Assembly (NCBI RefSeq): GCF_900169175.1 | Contig: NZ_FXZM01000014.1 | Span: 1 to 64,000 of the forward strand | Source: Brevibacterium jeotgali | GTDB lineage: Bacteria; Actinomycetota; Actinomycetes; Actinomycetales; Brevibacteriaceae | DNA: 64,000 nucleotides | Direction of reading: 5' to 3' | Shown here: piece by piece, positions 59,212 to 64,000 of the stretch | Position numbering within the stretch: the first letter of the stretch is position 1 | Layout: each line of letters begins with the position of its first letter | The notes under the pieces: generated by a model | Seen by the model: the letters and a program-made list of their open reading frames with translations, nothing else | The model's database searches: none | What the model was told of the DNA's origin: nothing | Program-made: the position numbers and the translations under genes

Positions 59212-60978
59212 TCAGTACACGATCCCGAAGGCCCAGACTGCCAGTGTCATCGCCGCGAGCGTGATGATGACGATCGAGATCAGGTTGAGCCAGACGCCGC
59301 CCTTCACCATCTGCGCGATGGACACGTACCCGGTGCCGAATGCCACGGCGTTGGGCGGCGTGGCGACCGGCAGCATGAACGCGCAGGTGGCGGCGAGTGC
59401 GACCGGCACGGTGAGCAGGAGCGGGTCGGCAGCGATGCCCAACGCGACGCCGCCCACCACCGGGATGAAGGTGGCCGCGGTGGCGGTGTTCGACGTGATC
59501 TCCGTGAGGAAGATGATCGCACCCACGAGCACGGCCACGAGCAGGATGATCGGGACGCCGGCGATGCCCTCGACCGCCCCGCCGATGGCCTCAGTGAGTC
59601 CCGAATCGGTGAACTGACCCGACAGCGCGAGGCCGCCGCCGAACAGCAGCAGGACGCCCCACGGCATATCGACCGCGGTGTCCCAGTCGAGCAGGCGCAC
59701 GCCCCGCTGCGCGCCCGCGGGCAGGATGAAGAGGATGAGCCCCACTGTCATCGCGATGCCGGCATCGGAGATGGGAGCGGGGTCGAAGAGCACGGGGATG
59801 AGGATCCATGACAGCGCGGCCAGCGCGAAGATCACCAGCACCATCCACTCGGGACGCGACATCGGGCCGAGCTTCGCGAGCTCGTCGTCGATGAGTCCGC
59901 GCCCGCCCGGGATCCGCTGGACCTCGGGGCGGAAGAGCACCTTCGTGAGGAGGAACCACGCGATGACCATCATCACCACGGCGATCGGGACACCCACGAG
60001 CATCCACTGCCCGAAGCCGATCTCGATGCCGTGGTTGTCGCTCAGGTAGCCCACGAGGAAGATGTTGGGCGGCGTGCCGATGATCGTGCCCAGCGACCCG
60101 ATGGACGCGGAGTACGCGATCGCCAGCATGAGCGCGGTCCCGAAGTTCGACTTCAGGACCGCGTCCTTGACGGAGTCGGAGACGCCGTCCTCGTCGCCGC
60201 CGGACGCCGGCGGTGTCGAACCCGAGGCCGTCGACCCCGAGGCCGTCGACCCCGAGGCCTCCGACTGTTCACTGGCGGTCGAGCCCCCGCCGTCGCCCGC
60301 GCCCGAGGCCCCGGCCGCCTTCTCGTCACCCGACGCCGCGAGCGAACTCTGCTCCTCGGAGCGCTCCATCGTCTCGTTGACGAGCAGCAGCACGGACAGG
60401 CCGATGGGGAGCATGAGCACCGCGGTCGCAGTATTCGACACCCACATGGACAGGAAGCCCGTGGAGATCATGAATCCGGCGATCATGAAGTTCGTGCGGT
60501 CGCCCATCACGCGGAGCACGAAGAGGGCGATCCTGCGATGGAGATTCCACTTCTGCATGGAGAGCGCGATGAGGAAACCGCCCATGAAGAGGAAGATCGT
60601 GTCCGAACCGTAGCTGCCGCCCACGTCAGACATGTCCACGCCGTTGAAGACGGGGAACACCACGAGCGGGATGAGCGCAGTCGCGGGGATCGGGATCGCC
60701 TCAGTCATCCACCAGATGCCCATGAGGGCTGCGGTCGCGGCCGTGACGCGGGCAGCGGACGGCATCGAGTCCGGCAGCAGGCTGAACAGCAGGACCGCGG
60801 CCAGGAGCCCGGCGGCGAATCCGGTCCAGCGGATCGTGGTCGTCTTCTTCTTCAGTCCAGGCTCCCGGAAGCCCGGCGAGATGACGCGGCCGTCCGTACG
60901 GCCCTGCGGCAGCGCGGGAGTACCGGAACTGGCCGCTGTGCGAGACGTCAGACTCTGCTGTCGTTGCTGGTTTCCCAT
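59212..60978 (-). CDS. DASS/SLC13 family sodium-coupled anion symporter
   Basis: 588 residues with about 11-12 membrane helices. SLC13/CitT features: WWMTEAIPIPATALIPLVVFP, the helix-hairpin motif SNTATAVLMLPIG (first SNT) and TSNTATAATFIPVV (second SNT), and ATPPNAVAFGTGYVS. Likely imports dicarboxylates or related anions with Na+. A ~60-residue Ser/Ala/Gly-rich linker including three GSTAS-like units (about 240-300) is inserted in the central cytoplasmic loop. ATG 60978 has AAGGAG 6 nt upstream; a further ATG at 61032 is rejected. Confidence 0.9.
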   Translation of the reverse strand: MGNQQRQQSLTSRTAASSGTPALPQGRTDGRVISPGFREPGLKKKTTTIRWTGFAAGLLAAVLLFSLLPDSMPSAARVTAATAALMGIWWMTEAIPIPATALIPLVVFPVFNGVDMSDVGGSYGSDTIFLFMGGFLIALSMQKWNLHRRIALFVLRVMGDRTNFMIAGFMISTGFLSMWVSNTATAVLMLPIGLSVLLLVNETMERSEEQSSLAASGDEKAAGASGAGDGGGSTASEQSEASGSTASGSTASGSTPPASGGDEDGVSDSVKDAVLKSNFGTALMLAIAYSASIGSLGTIIGTPPNIFLVGYLSDNHGIEIGFGQWMLVGVPIAVVMMVIAWFLLTKVLFRPEVQRIPGGRGLIDDELAKLGPMSRPEWMVLVIFALAALSWILIPVLFDPAPISDAGIAMTVGLILFILPAGAQRGVRLLDWDTAVDMPWGVLLLFGGGLALSGQFTDSGLTEAIGGAVEGIAGVPIILLVAVLVGAIIFLTEITSNTATAATFIPVVGGVALGIAADPLLLTVPVALAATCAFMLPVATPPNAVAFGTGYVSIAQMVKGGVWLNLISIVIITLAAMTLAVWAFGIVY

Positions 60979-61036
60979 CGTGGTCTCCTTGCGATCACAG
61001 TTCTGGTCGGACGAGCGGTCCGACGGGGTCATGCCG

Positions 61037-61130
61037 GACCGACCGCCCGGCCAGACCGACCGCCCGGCCGGACCGACCAGGCCATCCGGCCGACTCGGTC
61101 ATCCGGCCGGTCCGACTCGGTCATCCGGCG
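61037..61130. repeat. 17-22-bp GACCGACC/CCGGCC tandem repeats upstream of the symporter
   Basis: GACCGACCGCCCGGCC repeats at about 61038 and 61055, then GACCGACC at 61072, followed by CGACTCGGTCATCCGGC at 61091 and 61113. It lies between a TAGGCT -10 candidate (61134-61139, - strand) and the symporter start, so it would be part of the ~150-nt leader. Confidence 0.65.
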
Positions 61131-61133
61131 CAC

Positions 61134-61139
61134 AGCCTA
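61134..61139 (-). promoter_or_regulatory. -10 hexamer TAGGCT for the anion symporter
   Basis: Same hexamer as in front of xthA, dapD and dapE; here it would give a ~150-nt repeat-containing leader. Confidence 0.35.
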
Positions 61140-61210
61140 CAACCAGACTTGCCGTCGGTGACGCGCGACTGCACGACGGAGCGGCCGGCTCGACAATGGG
61201 CATTCGCCCT

Positions 61211-61330
61211 CGACCCTGGGATCAGTCGTCAGGCGCCGGGATCCGCACTTGACCCTGGGATCCGTCGTCGGCCGCTGAGATCCGTCCTCGACTCTGGGAT
61301 CCGTCCTCGTTCGCCGGGATCCGTCGTCGG
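61211..61330. repeat. GGGATC repeat array with 19/20-bp alternating spacing (39-bp unit)
   Basis: GGGATC (once GAGATC) occurs at 61218, 61238, 61257, 61277, 61296 and 61316: steps of 20, 19, 20, 19, 20. The odd and even copies each recur exactly every 39 bp, so the true unit is a 39-bp dimer with consensus half GGGATCCGTC. It lies 58 bp after the hydrolase stop. Confidence 0.8.
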
Positions 61331-61387
61331 CCCGCCGAGGCACTCGCTCCCCGGAGCCGCTGTTCGGTCACGGCCGCAGCCGGCTCA

Positions 61388-62161
61388 TCAATCAGTGGAC
61401 GCGAAGAAATCGGAGAGGTGATCGGCGACGAGGTCCGGGTGCTCGACCAGCGGCAGGTGCGCGGAGTCCGGCACGACGGCGAAGCGGGATCCGTCGACCT
61501 GCTCGTGGAGGTCGCGCATCGCCTCCGGCGTGTTCCCAGGATCCTGAGAGCCCGCGAGGAAGAGGACAGGAGTCTCGATCGCACCCACCTGGTCGCGGAT
61601 GTCGTAGCGGGCGAGCGCACCGCAGCAGTCGGTGTAGCCGTCCGGATCCGTCTGCGCGAGCTGTTCGAGCACGATCGGACCGGACGCGTCGTCCTCATCG
61701 AGGAAGCCGGCGGCGAACCAGCGATCCGCCGTGTCCGGGACGAAGGGGCGGAGGCTTCCGGCTGCGCGCACTTCGCTGATCTTCTCCTCCCAGCGCTCTG
61801 CTCCGCCGAAGAATGCCCCGGTGCACAGCGCGACGACGCCGCGCAATCGCTGCGGGGCGCGCAGGGCGAGCGTGAGGGCGATGGCACCGGAGATCGACAC
61901 CCCCGCGAAGCCGAAGGTCTTCGCGTCGTACGCGTCCGCGATGGCGACGATCTCATCCGCGAGGTCGTCGATGGTCACGCCCGGCATGCGCGGACTCTTC
62001 CCATGACCGGGGAGGTCGACTGTCACGACGCGGTAGTCGTCCGCCAGCCGATAGGCCACCCCCGCCCACTGCGAGCCGTGCGTGCCGAGGGACGGTCCGA
62101 GGATCAGAAGAGGCGCGGTGGGATCGACGTCGTTGATGAGGGTGTGGGCGAGAGCGGGCAT
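61388..62161 (-). CDS. Alpha/beta hydrolase, 3-oxoadipate enol-lactonase (PcaD)-like
   Basis: 257 residues. Oxyanion region LGPSLGTHGSQW, nucleophile elbow GVSISG (Ser), acid AGSQDPGNTPE and VPDSAHLPLVEHP (His) complete the triad; the start matches PcaD proteins. No other beta-ketoadipate genes are nearby, so another ester or lactone may be the substrate. ATG 62161 has GGAAGGGA 7-8 nt upstream; a TAGGGT -10 (62196-62201) gives a ~28-nt leader. Confidence 0.82.
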   Translation of the reverse strand: MPALAHTLINDVDPTAPLLILGPSLGTHGSQWAGVAYRLADDYRVVTVDLPGHGKSPRMPGVTIDDLADEIVAIADAYDAKTFGFAGVSISGAIALTLALRAPQRLRGVVALCTGAFFGGAERWEEKISEVRAAGSLRPFVPDTADRWFAAGFLDEDDASGPIVLEQLAQTDPDGYTDCCGALARYDIRDQVGAIETPVLFLAGSQDPGNTPEAMRDLHEQVDGSRFAVVPDSAHLPLVEHPDLVADHLSDFFASTD

Positions 62162-62195
62162 GGGCGGTCCCTTCCAACGGGTATGGGGCGCTCCC

Positions 62196-62201
62196 ACCCT
62201 A
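62196..62201 (-). promoter_or_regulatory. -10 hexamer TAGGGT for the alpha/beta hydrolase
   Basis: 34 nt upstream of the ATG at 62161. Confidence 0.4.
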
Positions 62202-62296
62202 TCCACGGGCGGCGTCCTGCGGCAGAGGTGCGCGCAGTCGATCCGCTGACCGCCCAGGAGGCAGCGCCGAGGCCGGCTCGGCAGGACCTGGCGCGT

Positions 62297-62926
62297 TCAG
62301 TGCAGACGGCCGCCGGACTCCCGCAGATAGCAGGCGGGGCACAGGGACTCGTACGTCACGTCCAGCCCGTCGATCGCGACCTGGTCACCGGCGAAGACGA
62401 ACCGACCGTCCACCTTCCTGCCGTTGAACATCGCCTTGCTGCCACAGCGGCAGATCGTCTTCAGCTCCTCGAGCGTGTGCGCGGTCTCCAGCAGACGACC
62501 AGAGCCCGGGAACGCTCGTGTGCGGAAGTCCGTGCGGATCCCGTAGGCCATCACCGGGACTCGGCAGTCCACGGCAACACGCATGAGGCCGTCGACCTGC
62601 ACCGGGTCGAGGAACTGCGCCTCATCGATGAGGAGGCAGCTGACCGGCAGGCCCGGATCGTCGAGCGTCTCGATGAGCGCCTCGTGGTCGACGCGCTTCA
62701 CCGCGTCCTTGAAGAGCTGTTCGACGTCGTCGTTCGGCTCGATGAGGAGATCCGCCCTGCGGGACACCCCCAGGCGGGACACGATGAGGTCGTCGCCCTT
62801 CGAGTCGATGCGCGGTTTCGCCAGCAGCACCCGCTGCCCGCGCTCCTCATAGTTGAACGCCGCCTGCAGCAGTGCAGTCGACTTGCCGGAGTTCATCGCC
62901 CCGTATCGGAAGTACAGCTTCGCCAT
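62297..62926 (-). CDS. tdk: Thymidine kinase (type II)
   Basis: 209 residues. P-loop GAMNSGKST (9-17), LIDEAQFL with the catalytic Glu, the lasso region near TDFRTRAFPGS, and a zinc site formed by CRCG and CPAC. Phosphorylates thymidine in nucleotide salvage. GGAG lies 5 nt before the ATG. A perfect 16-bp tandem duplication sits 17 nt upstream of the start. Confidence 0.95.
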   Translation of the reverse strand: MAKLYFRYGAMNSGKSTALLQAAFNYEERGQRVLLAKPRIDSKGDDLIVSRLGVSRRADLLIEPNDDVEQLFKDAVKRVDHEALIETLDDPGLPVSCLLIDEAQFLDPVQVDGLMRVAVDCRVPVMAYGIRTDFRTRAFPGSGRLLETAHTLEELKTICRCGSKAMFNGRKVDGRFVFAGDQVAIDGLDVTYESLCPACYLRESGGRLH

Positions 62927-62942
62927 CCGGCTCCGGCCCTCG

Positions 62943-62974
62943 TTTCACCCGTGTCGTCTTTCACCCGTGTCGTC
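62943..62974. repeat. Perfect 16-bp tandem duplication upstream of tdk
   Basis: TTTCACCCGTGTCGTC occurs at 62943-62958 and, without a gap, at 62959-62974. The first copy begins 17 nt before the tdk ATG, a position for an iteron-type operator or leader element. Confidence 0.75.
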
Positions 62975-63146
62975 GTCAGTCCAGCAGTCAGTCGTCCGTC
63001 CACCGGCTCCGCCTCCGCATACGTCGACGCACCGCCGACGCACACGACGTCCTCCGCAGTCAGCGCTCACCGCAGACGCCCTCGACGTCCAGGCGCCGTC
63101 CCGTGAGGCCCGGACCGGGACACCGGCATCGTAGCGCTTCACATAC

Positions 63147-63206
63147 CCACCACCTTTCATCACACCGCACAGGAAAGAAGTTGTGCGGGCTGATGAAAGG
63201 TGGTGG
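63147..63206. repeat. Large hairpin (16 + 7 bp) between tdk and icd
   Basis: CCACCACCTTTCATCA (63147-63162) pairs perfectly with 63191-63206. A 2x2 internal loop separates it from a second stem CCGCACA/TGTGCGG (63165-63171 with 63182-63188) capped by the purine loop GGAAAGAAGT. The 434-bp region around it (62927-63360) between the divergent genes has no supported gene. Confidence 0.8.
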
Positions 63207-63312
63207 ACCGCGGAGTGGGTACACCCTGCCCGGCCCGGTGGTCATGACAGGCTCTGGACCCGCTGTGGCGGGCGGCACGTGGACAGTCGATGCCAGCCCG
63301 CAGAGGGACCGA

Positions 63313-63318
63313 TAGACT
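63313..63318 (+). promoter_or_regulatory. -10 hexamer TAGACT for icd
   Basis: 42 nt upstream of the ATG at 63361; leader about 35 nt with GGAG. Confidence 0.4.
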
Positions 63319-63360
63319 CGAGACGATCAAACCCCGACCGAATAACGGAGATGCTCTTTC

Positions 63361-64000
<640 letters not shown>

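Noticed and set aside
61388..62161. A beta-ketoadipate pathway operon
   Set aside because: Only a PcaD-like hydrolase is seen; neighbours are thymidine kinase and an anion symporter, so the pathway cannot be claimed.

Overview
The window is a densely packed, very GC-rich actinobacterial chromosome segment, with about 52 protein genes, short spacers, many 4-bp start/stop overlaps, and no tRNA, rRNA, CRISPR array or insertion sequence that I can see. Markers of the phylum are mycothiol synthesis (MshB), the adnA-adnB recombination nuclease pair, UvrD2, the actinobacterial dapC/dapD/dapE types, the small DUF3107 and DUF3117 proteins, monomeric isocitrate dehydrogenase, and the order of several blocks. 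As I recall the Mycobacterium tuberculosis map, 1-22.7 kb follows Rv3193c to Rv3211, and 26.6-48.5 kb carries rearranged pieces of Rv1165 to Rv1232c. The absence of mycolate genes and the general look suggest a Micrococcales-like organism (a Brevibacterium-type genome is a guess). No search was run.

Region by region. 1-6.1 kb: a UPF0182 membrane protein cut by the left edge, a PDZ/Lon-type protease, a zincin-like protein, a Nudix hydrolase and a YgjP-type metallopeptidase. 6.1-6.6 kb: a gene-free stretch with DnaA-box-like nonamers. 6.6-19.8 kb: a genome-maintenance island (E1/cyclodehydratase-like protein, UvrD2, NudC, a degenerate phosphotransferase-like protein, AdnB, AdnA, exonuclease III). 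19.9-22.7 kb: TetR regulator, DUF3107 and a DEAD-box RNA helicase with a structured leader. 23-31.8 kb: PHP phosphoesterase, two peptidases, an MgtE_N/CBS protein, DUF1003, the Fe-S carrier Mrp, TatB, an alkyltransferase-like protein, an O-methyltransferase and DUF3117.

31.9-42 kb is mainly lysine/diaminopimelate and central metabolism: dapE with LOG, folP-like, DivIVA-like and PIG-V-like genes on one strand; dapD diverging from dapE; then DUF418, citrate synthase, dapC and ferredoxin. 42-48.5 kb: GNAT, VanW-like protein, an MshB-membrane fusion and TypA. 48.7-55.3 kb: one complete oligopeptide ABC importer (oppA-oppB-oppC-dppDF fusion). 55.5-63 kb: PH-domain protein, metallo-beta-lactamase-fold hydrolase, a paired SMR exporter under a guanidine-III riboswitch, an Old Yellow Enzyme with a structured leader, an anion symporter, an alpha/beta hydrolase and thymidine kinase. 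Isocitrate dehydrogenase is cut by the right edge.

Three themes cut across the genes. First, at least twelve genes have a TANNNT -10 hexamer ending exactly 6 or 7 nt before the start codon and usually no Shine-Dalgarno, so they are probably leaderless. Second, many gene ends carry either long perfect palindromes (56 bp at 38.9 kb) or short degenerate tandem repeats with a different unit at each site. Third, two leader RNAs (56.9 kb and 59.1 kb) look like ligand-responsive elements; the first is recognisable, the second is not.
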